Positions 1 through 7,991 of a DNA stretch of 58,651 bases are shown piece after piece (within the stretch, counting starts at the first letter, position 1; each line of letters opens with the position of its first letter). A model generated the notes under the pieces. That model searched no databases. It saw only the letters and a program-made list of their open reading frames with translations, and was not told the origin of the DNA. Source of the DNA: Chromatiaceae bacterium (lineage in GTDB: Bacteria > Pseudomonadota > Gammaproteobacteria > Chromatiales > Chromatiaceae); assembly GCA_024639005.1 (NCBI GenBank), contig JAHEJD010000155.1, positions 1 through 58,651 of the forward strand, in the 5' to 3' direction. A program made the translations under genes and the position numbers.

Positions 1-191
1 GCTCGCTGTATGAGAAGGTGCTGGCCGGGCATCCACCCGGCGATGCAGCGATGATGTGCGGCTCCGGGGTGACCGCGTGTCACAACCTGCTGGCGATGGA
101 ACTGGCGGGGCTGACAGGCGGGCGCCTGTACGCCGGCTCTTGGAGCGAGTGGATTCGCGATCCGAGCCGTCCGGTCGCGACCGGGCCTTGA
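1..191 (+). CDS. Rhodanese-type sulfurtransferase, C-terminal end (partial)
   Basis: Only the last ~62 residues are present; the reading frame enters the window at base 3 and ends with TGA at 189-191. The fragment contains the rhodanese active-site loop (Cys-Gly-Ser-Gly-Val-Thr-Ala-Cys, followed by His-Asn) and the typical C-terminal Tyr-Ala-Gly-Ser-Trp-Ser-Glu-Trp motif of two-domain SseA-like thiosulfate/mercaptopyruvate sulfurtransferases. The CGSGVTA signature favours a mercaptopyruvate-type or SseA-like enzyme that carries sulfane sulfur as a persulfide on the first Cys. Upstream domain, start and operon context are outside the window. The next gene lies on the opposite strand and converges on it. 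Confidence 0.85.
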   Translation, partial: SLYEKVLAGHPPGDAAMMCGSGVTACHNLLAMELAGLTGGRLYAGSWSEWIRDPSRPVATGP

Positions 192-203
192 CTGATTGTC
201 GGC

Positions 204-1139
204 TTAGATGCCCAGGACGGATCGATCGACCCGCATGCTGACGGCCTGCGCGGCCGTCTCTGTCTCATAGATGACCAGGACCGTCGCCTGTGTCTGGTCT
301 TGCTGCAGCAGCGCCAGGCCTTCGGCCTTCGCACCGCCCGGCTTGCTGACCGCACCCAGCAGTTGGGTCGCCGACGTACCGCCGTCTTTGCCGGGTGTCT
401 GATCCTTGCCATCCCACCACCAGAGACAAAACGGCCCGGTCGCATCGTTGACAGGCCCGGAGATGATCAGAAAACCCTCATCGAGGGCGACCATATCGCG
501 GATACCCTGACCGTCGAGGCAGACCAAATGCAGCTGGTAGCGTTTCGGCTGATCGAAAGTCAAAAGCATTACCGGCACCAGGTTGTCGCGCAATACCGGG
601 CCGCGAAAGCCCAGGTACAGCAGGCCATCGCGAAACGCGATGCCCTCGATATCGATGCCGTTCTCTTTGCCAGGGATACCCCAGAAAGGCCCGAGCAACG
701 AGTCTTTGCGCAGGCGTTTGGAGAGGTCGATGCGTTGCTTGCCGCCGAGTTTTCCGGTCGATGGATCGAACGCGACGCGGTACAGCCGGCTGCGCTATTC
801 CTGCTGCTCCACCTGCGGCAGGCGCTCCCGGTTCTTGGCCACAGAGAGTTCCGGTTTGAGCCGCTTGCGCCGCCAGGAATGAGAACCGATGACATACAGG
901 TAGCCATCGCCGTAGGAAATCGCCTCGATATCGGTCTCTTGATCCTGCTTGGCCAGCGGCAGCTGTTTCTTCAGCCGCCAACGACGTCCCTCTTTGGCGC
1001 TCCGCAGCAACTGCAGCCTGTGTCCCTCGTCGGCGCCGAGTATCAGATAATTGCCCACCACCACGGCACCGCTGTGATCCAGGCTCGCATCGATGGCGCC
1101 GTTCAGATCCATCGGCTGCAGCGTCGTGATCCGCTCCAT
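204..1139 (-). pseudogene. DUF3616 family protein interrupted by an in-frame TAG
   Basis: Two open stretches (1139 to 798 and 794 to 204) are in the same frame and are separated only by TAG at 797-795. Both halves read as one DUF3616-type protein: the upstream part has a MERITTLQPMDL start and an IDASLDHSG segment. The downstream part resumes at once with RSRLYRVAFDPSTG and later GIDIEGIAFRDGLLYLGFRGP. No base has been gained or lost, so a CAG-to-TAG change is the simplest explanation; GAG, AAG or TGG are alternatives. DUF3616 proteins are beta-propeller-like and of unknown function. I chose ATG 1139 because it begins the family-like N-terminus; it lies just after the 117-residue gene upstream and has no strong ribosome site. 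It could be a nonsense pseudogene, a sequencing error or a readthrough gene. Confidence 0.7.
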
Positions 1140-1173
1140 GGTTCGATCGACCGGATTCGCAGGCGAAGCTTGC

Positions 1174-1527
1174 TCAAGCAATGTACTGTGCCCCCGGCAG
1201 CAGGGCGTCATCGAACACGTCGGGGAGGTGGTCGAGGAAATCGAGGGCCTGCTCGCGCGGCATCGCCAGGCGCAGACAACCCGAGGCCTCGGGGTAGATC
1301 AGTTCCAGCATCAGCTTTCCGGGGTCGTCGGCGGCATAACACTGCAGTATGACATCGTTGCGGTCGACGACACCGAGAAAGTTCTCGGCGGCGACCAACA
1401 GGCGCTGGGCCAGCGGCACGACCCGGCCGGCCGGCAGGGATTCCGGCTGGCTCGAGGTAATAACCACGTCATTGCGGTAATCACGGTAAAAGACCCGGAA
1501 GGTCCGATTGTCGCCGGCACCGCTCAT
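1174..1527 (-). CDS. Hypothetical 117-residue protein coupled to cysS
   Basis: I do not recognise the family. The protein is soluble and mixed alpha/beta by eye, with no signal peptide or membrane segment, and starts [20 protein letters not shown]. The ATG at 1527-1525 overlaps the cysS TGA (ATGA), so translation is probably coupled to cysS. A central part ([29 protein letters not shown]) suggests a small alpha/beta fold. Its stop is 34 bases before the DUF3616 start. Function cannot be assigned. Confidence 0.65.
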   Translation of the reverse strand: MSGAGDNRTFRVFYRDYRNDVVITSSQPESLPAGRVVPLAQRLLVAAENFLGVVDRNDVILQCYAADDPGKLMLELIYPEASGCLRLAMPREQALDFLDHLPDVFDDALLPGAQYIA

Positions 1528-2909
1528 GCGCGACGCCAGGTCGTGCCGTCCGGGGTATCCTCGAGCACGATGCCCGCGGCCTTGAGCTGGTCGCGGATGG
1601 CATCCGCCGCGGCCCACTGCTTGGCCCGCTTGGCCTGAATGCGGCGCGCAATCAAGTCATCGATCACTTCATCCGACAGGCCATCGGCCCCTGGATCCAC
1701 GCCGCGCAGAAAGACCTCGGGATCGTCCTGCAGGATACCCAGCAGGCCGCCAAGTCTGCGCAACAGGGCCGCCAGCGCCGCCGCCCGTTTCGGATGTTCG
1801 GCACGGGCGCGGTTGATCTCGCGCGCCAAGTCGAAAAGTGCGGCGAGCGCCTCCGGGGTGTTGAAATCGTCCGCCATAGCGGCATGAAATCTCTCCTCCA
1901 GCGCCTCGTCCGAGGCCGGCTCGGCGTCTGGAAGACCACGCAGGGCCGTGTAGAAGCGGGTCAACGCGGCACGCGCATTATCGAGATGTTCGTCGTCATA
2001 GTGCAGCGGCGAACGGTATTGACTGGTCAGGATGAAATAGCGCACCTCCTCCGGTCGGTAGCGCACCAGGATCTCACGCACGGTGAAGAAGTTGCCTAGC
2101 GACTTGGACATCTTCTCGTCGTTGATGCGTACAAAACCATTGTGCATCCAGTAGCGGACGAAGGGATGACCCGTGGCCCCCTCCGACTGCGCTATCTCGT
2201 TTTCGTGATGCGGAAAGGTCAGGTCGGCCCCGCCGCCATGGATATCGAAGGTGGCGCCCAGTGCCCTGGTCGACATCGCTGAGCACTCGATATGCCAGCC
2301 CGGGCGACCTGGGCCCCAGGGCGACTCCCAGGCGGGCTCACCGGGCTTGGCCGATTTCCACAGCACAAAGTCGAGCGGATCGCGCTTGACCTCGTCGGGC
2401 TCCACGCGCGCCCCCGCCTGCAGATCTTCAATCGACTTTCCGGAAAGCCGACCGTATCCGGGAAAGCTCTTTACATCGTAATACACGTCGCCGTTGTCGG
2501 CGGCATAGGCATGCCTGCGCTCGATCAGCCGCGCAATCATGGCGATGATGTCGGGTAGATGTTCGGTCGCCCTGGGTTCCTGGTCGGGCGGTAGTATCCC
2601 CAAGGCCTCGGCATCTTCGTGCATCGCGCGGATATAGCGTTCGGTCAGTTCGGTAAAGGGTTCACCCCGTTCGTTGGCGCGATTGATAATCTTGTCGTCG
2701 ATATCCGTGATGTTGCGGACATAGGTGACCTCGTAGCCCAGCCACCGCAGGTAGCGCGCGACCACATCGAACACCACCATGACCCTGGCATGACCCAGAT
2801 GGCATAGGTCATACACCGTCATGCCGCACACATACATGGAGACGCGCCCCGGGTCGAGCGGCGTGAACGTCTGCTTGGCGCGGTGGAGATCGTTATAGAT
2901 GCTCAGCAT
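1524..2909 (-). CDS. cysS: Cysteinyl-tRNA synthetase
   Basis: Class I aminoacyl-tRNA synthetase that charges tRNA-Cys in the cytoplasm. The 461-residue length matches the bacterial enzyme. Visible signatures are the zinc-ligand Cys28 in YVCGMTVYD, the HIGH-type motif HLGH at 37-40, the [14 protein letters not shown] zinc/adenylate region, the second zinc Cys in HIECSAMS, and the [10 protein letters not shown] loop in the middle of the protein. The C-terminal third is the helical DALR-type anticodon-binding region. The gene is divergent from ppiA and its stop overlaps the start of the next minus-strand gene. The cysS, cyclophilin, lpxH neighbourhood is conserved in gammaproteobacteria. Confidence 0.97.
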   Translation of the reverse strand: MLSIYNDLHRAKQTFTPLDPGRVSMYVCGMTVYDLCHLGHARVMVVFDVVARYLRWLGYEVTYVRNITDIDDKIINRANERGEPFTELTERYIRAMHEDAEALGILPPDQEPRATEHLPDIIAMIARLIERRHAYAADNGDVYYDVKSFPGYGRLSGKSIEDLQAGARVEPDEVKRDPLDFVLWKSAKPGEPAWESPWGPGRPGWHIECSAMSTRALGATFDIHGGGADLTFPHHENEIAQSEGATGHPFVRYWMHNGFVRINDEKMSKSLGNFFTVREILVRYRPEEVRYFILTSQYRSPLHYDDEHLDNARAALTRFYTALRGLPDAEPASDEALEERFHAAMADDFNTPEALAALFDLAREINRARAEHPKRAAALAALLRRLGGLLGILQDDPEVFLRGVDPGADGLSDEVIDDLIARRIQAKRAKQWAAADAIRDQLKAAGIVLEDTPDGTTWRRA

Positions 2910-3203
2910 GGTGATTCAGGAAAAACTCGTCAGCACGGAAGAGGTTGCAATACATACTAAACGGCAATGCGGGCAGCATCGATACGCCGGGTGGCCTCCT
3001 GATGCCACGGCGCATAATCAACGATAGAATTGTATCGCCTGCGCCGGCGCAGACAAACGGCTCTCGAACCGGCCTGTGCGGACGGACGATCGCGGTTTGC
3101 GATAAAAACGAGGGCCGCTACCCCTTCCGGCCCGGACCAAGGGTTTTGCAGCGCCGCTCGCACGGCTACACTAAGCTCCCTTTTCGCAAATCGAGGTCGA
3201 TCG
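2910..3203. promoter_or_regulatory. Divergent cysS/ppiA intergenic region with a 14-bp palindrome
   Basis: This 294-base gap separates the divergent cysS and ppiA genes and must hold both promoters. I see no convincing -35/-10 pair for either. It contains the perfect palindrome CTGCGCCGGCGCAG at 3039-3052 next to an AT-rich stretch (GATAGAATTGTAT, about 3022-3034) that could be a promoter core for ppiA. A possible operator is inference only. No gene is supported in the gap. Confidence 0.35.
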
Positions 3204-3767
3204 ATGAAACCCTTTGCCCTGTCGTTGCTCGCCGGCCTGCTTTTCCTGGTTTGTTCGGCGGCACAGGCCGATACGGTCGCCGTCGTGCTGAAGACCAGCA
3301 AGGGCGACATCACGCTCGAGCTCGACGCTGAAAAGGCGCCCCAGTCCGTCGAGAATTTTCTCGCTTACGTCGACGCCGGTTTCTACGACGGCACCATCTT
3401 TCACCGCGTCATCCCCGATTTTATGATCCAGGGCGGCGGACTCGATCCGGACATGACGAAGAAGGCCACCCGTGACCCGGTCCAGAATGAGGCCAAGAAC
3501 GGCCTCAAGAATCGGCGCGGCACCATCGCGATGGCCCGCACCCAGGCCCCGCATTCGGCGACGGCGCAGTTCTTCATCAATCATAAGGACAACACGAATC
3601 TCGATTATCCAAGCTTCGACGGTTGGGGTTATGCGGTATTCGGCCGCGTGTCCGACGGCATGGACGTCGTGGACGCCATCGCGGCCGCGCCCACCACGAC
3701 CCGGGGCGGACGCCGCGACGTACCACAGGAGACCATTCTAATCGAGTCCGTGTCGCGTTTGCCGTGA
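3204..3767 (+). CDS. ppiA: Periplasmic peptidyl-prolyl cis-trans isomerase (cyclophilin)
   Basis: Cyclophilin-type foldase that isomerises Xaa-Pro bonds, probably in the periplasm. The 187-residue protein starts with a signal peptide ([21 protein letters not shown], cleavage expected around residue 22). The cyclophilin domain follows: [14 protein letters not shown], the active-site region SATAQFFIN, and [10 protein letters not shown]. The ATG at 3204 has a GAGG ribosome site seven bases upstream; an upstream in-frame extension to 3030 lacks both a signal sequence and a ribosome site. It is followed 74 bases later by a second cyclophilin that is about 60 percent alike by eye and lacks a signal peptide. 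The pair looks like a duplication with one copy exported. Confidence 0.93.
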   Translation: MKPFALSLLAGLLFLVCSAAQADTVAVVLKTSKGDITLELDAEKAPQSVENFLAYVDAGFYDGTIFHRVIPDFMIQGGGLDPDMTKKATRDPVQNEAKNGLKNRRGTIAMARTQAPHSATAQFFINHKDNTNLDYPSFDGWGYAVFGRVSDGMDVVDAIAAAPTTTRGGRRDVPQETILIESVSRLP

Positions 3768-3841
3768 GCTCGCCGAACCCTTATCCCCCGCAGGCCCGCA
3801 TCACCGGGTAATCTCAGAACATCGACACCAGGAGCACCGGC

Positions 3842-4330
3842 ATGATTACGCTGACCACCAACCATGGCGACATTGTCATCGAACTCGACCACGAAAAGGC
3901 CCCCAAGACCTGCGAGAACTTTGAGCAATATGTGCGCGACGGCCACTACGACGGCACGGTATTCCATCGCGTGATCAACAATTTTATGATCCAGGGCGGC
4001 GGCTTCATGCCGGATATGGCGCAGAAGCCGACGCGGGACCCGATCGAAAACGAGGCCAAGAACGGGCTGCGCAATGTAACCGGCAGCATCGCGATGGCGC
4101 GCACCTCGGCGCCGCATTCCGCGAGCGCGCAGTTCTTTGTCAACATCAAGGACAACGGCTTTCTCGATTACCCCGGGCAGGACGGATGGGGCTATTGCGT
4201 ATTCGGCAAGGTCACCGACGGCATGGACGTGATCGACAAGATCAAGATCGTCGAGACGACCAATCGCGCCGGCCACTCGGATGTCCCGGTCGATCCGGTA
4301 GTGATCGAAAAGGCAGAGATCACGGACTGA
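3842..4330 (+). CDS. ppiB: Cytoplasmic peptidyl-prolyl cis-trans isomerase B
   Basis: Cytoplasmic cyclophilin of 162 residues, the usual length for PpiB. It carries FHRVINNFMIQGGGF, MARTSAPHSASAQFFVN and DGWGYCVFGKV, which are the proline-isomerase active-site segments. There is no signal peptide. An AGGAGC ribosome site precedes the ATG. It follows ppiA on the same strand and converges on the AEC transporter gene. The presence beside cysS and lpxH matches the common gammaproteobacterial cysS-ppiB-lpxH arrangement. Confidence 0.95.
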   Translation: MITLTTNHGDIVIELDHEKAPKTCENFEQYVRDGHYDGTVFHRVINNFMIQGGGFMPDMAQKPTRDPIENEAKNGLRNVTGSIAMARTSAPHSASAQFFVNIKDNGFLDYPGQDGWGYCVFGKVTDGMDVIDKIKIVETTNRAGHSDVPVDPVVIEKAEITD

Positions 4331-4340
4331 ACGATCGTCT

Positions 4341-4358
4341 GTGCGCGCGTTCGCGCAC
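4341..4358. terminator. Hairpin between convergent ppiB and AEC transporter genes
   Basis: GTGCGCG and CGCGCAC arms flank a four-base loop (CGTT) in the 35-base gap between the two convergent stop codons. The position suits a bidirectional transcription stop, but no T-run follows on either strand, so this is only a candidate. Confidence 0.35.
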
Positions 4359-4365
4359 CGCTGCA

Positions 4366-5235
4366 TCAGAGCACGTAGAGCAGCACCACGGGCAGCACCG
4401 CGAGGCTGGCCATGTTGCCCAGCAGGACCACGGCCGCGACCCGGTGCGGCTCGATATCGTAGCGCTCGGCAAGCAAGAAGTTCAGCACCGCTGGGGGCAA
4501 GGCCGCGAACACGATCAATTGTGCCGTCTGCAGCTGCGGCAGTTCGATCAGCAGCAACGCCAGCAACGCCATCAGCAGGCCGCTCAGCGGGCACAGCACG
4601 GCCCCGGCCAGACCGATGCGCCAGTCGGACAAGTCGACCGCTGTCATGCGCACGCCCAGCGCGAACAGCATCAGCGGGATGGCGATCTGGCCCAGCAGAT
4701 CGATGGCCTGGTGCAGCGGACCGGGCACCTGCACCTGCAACACCGCCACCACCAGCCCGGCCAGGGTGGCCAGCAGCATCGGCATGCGGATCAACTTCAG
4801 CGGATTGACGTGGCCGGTCAGCATTGCATTGCCGACCGTGAAATGCAGCGTATTCTCGACCAGGAACAGGATCATCGCTGCCGGCAGCGCAGACTCACCG
4901 AACGCGAACAGCGCCAGCGGCAACCCCATATTGCCGGAGTTGTTGAACATCATCGGGGGCAGAAAGACATCCCTGCGGTAGCCGAACAGCCGCGCAAACG
5001 GCCAGGCGATCAACCCCGAACCCAGGACCACCACGGCGGCCGCCAGCGCCAGCTCGGCATAGCGGGCCAGTTCGAAACCCTCCCCCGACAACACCGAGAA
5101 AATCAGGGCCGGCGTGAAGATCTCCAGATTGAGCCGATTCGCCGACGCCATGTCCGGACCGAAACGACGGGCGTATGCGTAGCCGAGCAGCACAATGGCG
5201 AAGATCGGGAAGACAATCTCGAATACCTGGTACAT
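4366..5235 (-). CDS. AEC (auxin efflux carrier) family transporter
   Basis: Inner-membrane secondary transporter of 289 residues with about ten hydrophobic segments spread over its length. It begins MYQVFEIVFPIFAIVLLGYA, typical of the AEC/YfdV family N-terminus, and has the conserved PPMMFNNSGNMGLPLALFA segment near residues 91-110 and a matching second-half helix (PLMLFALGVRM). The family includes malonate and other organic-anion carriers; the substrate cannot be told from sequence. It sits alone between ppiB (convergent) and lpxH (divergent). Confidence 0.88.
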   Translation of the reverse strand: MYQVFEIVFPIFAIVLLGYAYARRFGPDMASANRLNLEIFTPALIFSVLSGEGFELARYAELALAAAVVVLGSGLIAWPFARLFGYRRDVFLPPMMFNNSGNMGLPLALFAFGESALPAAMILFLVENTLHFTVGNAMLTGHVNPLKLIRMPMLLATLAGLVVAVLQVQVPGPLHQAIDLLGQIAIPLMLFALGVRMTAVDLSDWRIGLAGAVLCPLSGLLMALLALLLIELPQLQTAQLIVFAALPPAVLNFLLAERYDIEPHRVAAVVLLGNMASLAVLPVVLLYVL

Positions 5236-5336
5236 GACCGGCCCGCCGTGTGCAAACCGGGCAGGATACGACCCTGGTCCCCGGACGACAACGCGACGTC
5301 AGCGGCACGTCTGATCAGTGGTTACAATTGGGCGCC

Positions 5337-6071
5337 ATGGCAAGGCAATGGTTCATCTCGGATCTGCATCTGGCGAGCGAACGCCCCCGGACACTGGAGC
5401 TGTTCGAGCACTTTCTCGCCGACTACCCCACAGCGGGTGATCGCCTGTTCATCCTCGGCGACCTGTTCGACGCATGGATCGGCGACGACGATGATGCCGA
5501 GTTGGCGACCCGGGTGCGACAGGCCATTCGGACAGCCACGGATCGTGAGGTGGCGATTTTCGTTCAGCACGGCAATCGCGACTTCATGATAGGCCGGCGG
5601 CTGATGCGAGAAAGCGGCGCGCGGCTGCTTCCCGACCGCCATGTAACCCGCGTGGCGGACCAGCCAACGCTGCTCATGCATGGCGATCTGCTGTGTACCG
5701 ACGATGTGGACTACCTGCGCGCGCGGCGCCGATTCCGCAACCCGTTGTTCCGGTGGATGATGCTACGCAAACCGCTGCACGAACGGCGCCGCATCGCCGC
5801 CGATTACCGCCGGCGCAGCGGTGAAGAGACGGCGCTCAAGCCGGCTGAGATCATGGACGTAAACCCGACAGCGGTAGTGCGCGAGCTGCAGAAACACCGT
5901 GTTCGGCAGTTGATACACGGCCACACCCACCGTGCGGCCACCCACCGGCTCACGCTGCCTGATGGCAGCCACGCCAAGCGCATCGTGCTGCCGGAGTGGC
6001 ATAGCGATCGCGCAGTCGCCTGGGCGGATGACGGCAGTCGCCTGCAAGAGGTCCAGCTGGTACGCGGTTAA
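5337..6071 (+). CDS. lpxH: UDP-2,3-diacylglucosamine diphosphatase
   Basis: Membrane-associated lipid A pathway enzyme that hydrolyses UDP-2,3-diacylglucosamine to lipid X and UMP. The 244-residue protein has the calcineurin-like metallophosphoesterase ligands in order: SDLHL near residue 8, GDLFDAWIGDD near 41, GNRDFMIG, a MHGD motif, and GHTHR near the C-terminus. I chose ATG 5337 because it starts directly on the conserved MARQWFISDLHL; an in-frame extension upstream looks non-coding. Presence of lpxH implies a Gram-negative outer membrane. Confidence 0.94.
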   Translation: MARQWFISDLHLASERPRTLELFEHFLADYPTAGDRLFILGDLFDAWIGDDDDAELATRVRQAIRTATDREVAIFVQHGNRDFMIGRRLMRESGARLLPDRHVTRVADQPTLLMHGDLLCTDDVDYLRARRRFRNPLFRWMMLRKPLHERRRIAADYRRRSGEETALKPAEIMDVNPTAVVRELQKHRVRQLIHGHTHRAATHRLTLPDGSHAKRIVLPEWHSDRAVAWADDGSRLQEVQLVRG

Positions 6072-6152
6072 CCCGCAAATTGCACGAGGGCGGACACGTT
6101 GCTGAGGTCTTGCCTCATAAATCACGGGTTCCGGGATCCATCAGCGCCATGG

Positions 6153-6320
6153 TCTTCAGCGGTACGGTTTGTCCTGATCGGTTTTCTGCAAATTCTGGCG
6201 TTGCATCTCACTCGATCCCCCTCGAGCCATAGCTACGGCTATGCCTCTTCGGCCGATCGAGCAAGCTGCTTAGCCAGATTTCCCAGAAACTCCGATCCCC
6301 TCGTGCATTTTGTGGGGTAG
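6153..6320. repeat. Non-coding spacer with palindromic repeat-like element
   Basis: No gene is supported between lpxH (ends 6071) and the next minus-strand stop (6321). The stretch has a clear hairpin at 6224-6247: GAG-c-CATAGC, loop TACG, GCTATG-c-CTC. It is flanked by pyrimidine-rich and TTTTCTGCAAATTCTGGCG-like DNA and ends at a GTGCATTTTGTGGGG block next to the 6321 stop. The look is that of an intergenic, non-autonomous palindromic repeat rather than a terminator. From memory, CATAGC-TACGGCTATG blocks recur between genes in gammaproteobacteria; I could not test this. Confidence 0.45.
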
Positions 6321-7016
6321 TCAAATCGCGCCGGGGAAGGACATCGGCCGACGCTCGAAACTCTCGGGCAGCGAGAACAACGCGCTGTCTGCGTCGAAAT
6401 CGGCATCGAAATCGACCAGCGATTGACTGCGCCCCGCACTGCGTTCGTGCATCGGCAGGCCAAACTGCAGTGAGCGACCGGCCGCATAGACATTGGCCGC
6501 CAGATCACAGGCGCTGCGCGCGCTCAGCGGCGTCGCATCTAGCGCCTGCGCCTGAATGCGCGCCAACGCCAGTTTGAACTCCGCCAGCGCCTCCACCGTC
6601 TCCTGCATGGCGCCCTGCAGCACAACCAGCTCGCTGCACAACTCGCCGTTGGCCAGCAGGCGCACATTCTTTGGCTGAATCCCGCCCACGGCGGGCGCCT
6701 GCTCGTCGAGCTCGACCTGCTCTTCAAGGATGAGGCTGTCGCCGGGCTCCGGCACGCTGAACGGCGGCTGCATCACGCGGACGGAACGTTCGGACAGTGA
6801 CACGTTGTACAGCATCTCCTGGCGTCGATCGAACAGCGTGTAGCCATCGCCGTCGACGCCCTCGTCCAGGCGCAGATGGTCGGCACTGACGATCACCCGA
6901 CTGACATAGGGCTCGCTGCCCTGCTCCCATACCTGATAGATCAGCAGCGCAGCGGGTTCGGCGAGCACCTGCAGGGTCGTCGACCACAGCGCCAGCGAGA
7001 TCAGGATTTTTTGCAT
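6321..7016 (-). CDS. Secreted hypothetical protein
   Basis: A 231-residue protein of unknown family. It starts MQKILISLALWSTTLQVLAE, a likely signal peptide with cleavage near residue 18, so a periplasmic location is inferred. The mature part begins with a beta-rich segment (LLIYQVWEQGSEPYVSRVIV, then DRRQEMLYNVS). It ends with an acidic, Asp-rich tail (VDFDADFDADSALF). Two pairs of Cys may be partly bridged. ATG 7016 was chosen because it begins the signal peptide; it overlaps the end of the upstream DUF455 gene by 16 bases, so the two are probably co-transcribed. Confidence 0.7.
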   Translation of the reverse strand: MQKILISLALWSTTLQVLAEPAALLIYQVWEQGSEPYVSRVIVSADHLRLDEGVDGDGYTLFDRRQEMLYNVSLSERSVRVMQPPFSVPEPGDSLILEEQVELDEQAPAVGGIQPKNVRLLANGELCSELVVLQGAMQETVEALAEFKLALARIQAQALDATPLSARSACDLAANVYAAGRSLQFGLPMHERSAGRSQSLVDFDADFDADSALFSLPESFERRPMSFPGAI

Positions 7017-7810
7017 AGTGCCTCCAGGCGTCCCAGCTCCGATTCCGTAAATCCCGCCTCGCGGCGGGCCGTTTTGTGCAGCGGACAACGAACGCCGCCG
7101 GGCAGATGCGTCGCCAGCATGTCGAAGTAGACGGTCTCCGGATCCAGCGCGCTTTTCTCACAGAGATAACGGAACCAACGCGTGCCGGCCTCGACGTGGC
7201 TGATTTCATCGCGCAGGATGATGCGCAAAATGGCCACCGTTCGTTGGTCCCCGACCGCAGCGAATCGTTCCATCATCCCGGGCGTGACGTCCAGGCCACG
7301 CGCCTCCATGACGCGCGGCACCAGCGCCATCCGCAGCATTGCATCGTGGGCGGTCTTCTGCGCCAGATCCCACAGGCCATTGTGGGCCGGAAAATCACCA
7401 TAGGCATAACCGAGCTCGCCCAGACGCCCCTGCAACAGGGCGAAATGATGGGCCTCCTCGGCCGCCACCCGGGACCAGTCGCGGTAGTAGTCGTCGGGGA
7501 GATCACGGAAGCGAAAGACGGCATCGCAGGCCAGGTTGATGGCGTTGAACTCGATGTGTGCGACCGCATGTATCAGAGCCGCCCGACCTTCTGGCGTTCC
7601 CAGGCGGCGACGCGCCAGCGCGCCGGGCCTGACCAGCGCTGGACGCTCCGGGCGGCCGGCGTCGCGCAGGGTGGGCCCATGGGCAGCCGGATTCCGTCGC
7701 AGCCGGCCGGCCGCCCAGTCATCCCGAAGCTGCCCGGCGAGCGCGAGTTTCTGGGCGACATCGGTACAACGCAGGCATTGTTCGGCGGCGGTGTACAGGT
7801 CCGATGACAT
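7001..7810 (-). CDS. DUF455 family ferritin-like protein
   Basis: A 269-residue helical protein of the DUF455 ferritin-like group. The di-iron-type ligands are visible: HAVAHIEFNAI (Glu and His on one helix), EEAHHF, and later RDEISHVEAG, spaced as in a four-helix ferritin-like bundle. The N-terminus has a CLRC pair. The family is often compared with the tRNA hydroxylase MiaE, but its reaction is not established. The start ATG at 7810 has no clear ribosome site, and a palindromic repeat (7820-7857) begins only ten bases upstream of it, which may affect expression. Confidence 0.85.
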   Translation of the reverse strand: MSSDLYTAAEQCLRCTDVAQKLALAGQLRDDWAAGRLRRNPAAHGPTLRDAGRPERPALVRPGALARRRLGTPEGRAALIHAVAHIEFNAINLACDAVFRFRDLPDDYYRDWSRVAAEEAHHFALLQGRLGELGYAYGDFPAHNGLWDLAQKTAHDAMLRMALVPRVMEARGLDVTPGMMERFAAVGDQRTVAILRIILRDEISHVEAGTRWFRYLCEKSALDPETVYFDMLATHLPGGVRCPLHKTARREAGFTESELGRLEALCKKS

Positions 7811-7819
7811 CGGTGCAGT

Positions 7820-7857
7820 CTAGCAGCCTGTCGGACTTAACACCGTTGGGCTGCTAG
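7820..7857. repeat. Short palindromic element (CTAGCAGCC arms)
   Basis: Perfect nine-base arms CTAGCAGCC (7820-7828) and GGCTGCTAG (7849-7857) enclose 20 bases that begin TGTCGGACTTAAC. It lies in the divergent gap between the DUF455 gene and the MotA-like gene. There is no T-run, so a terminator is unlikely. It resembles the ends of small non-autonomous repeats, possibly a collapsed copy of the class of element at 6153-6320; that link is inference. Confidence 0.5.
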
Positions 7858-7991
7858 TCTGAAAATCTCACCAGCCGGCATCGGCGCGCCCGGGCCAACA
7901 TAAGCAGTGCCTTATGTTAGACTCCAGCGATTATCGAGCGATACATCTCGAATTCCTACCGACGCCGCCCGCGTCTCGCGAGGTCACCACG

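Noticed and set aside
300-1352. Long open frame on the plus strand over the DUF3616 and small protein genes
   Set aside because: It is antisense to the DUF3616 and 117-residue genes, Arg/Gln-rich, and resembles no family; it is a GC-rich shadow.
2945-3331. Plus-strand open frame before ppiA
   Set aside because: It runs through the intergenic region and the ppiA signal peptide in another frame and has no family features.
4186-5589. 467-codon plus-strand frame across the end of ppiB, the AEC transporter and the start of lpxH
   Set aside because: It is antisense to the AEC gene and full of Gln/His/Arg; it has no domain and overlaps two well-supported genes.
6224-6247. Terminator for lpxH
   Set aside because: The hairpin is 150 bases after the stop and has no T-run; a palindromic repeat is the better reading.
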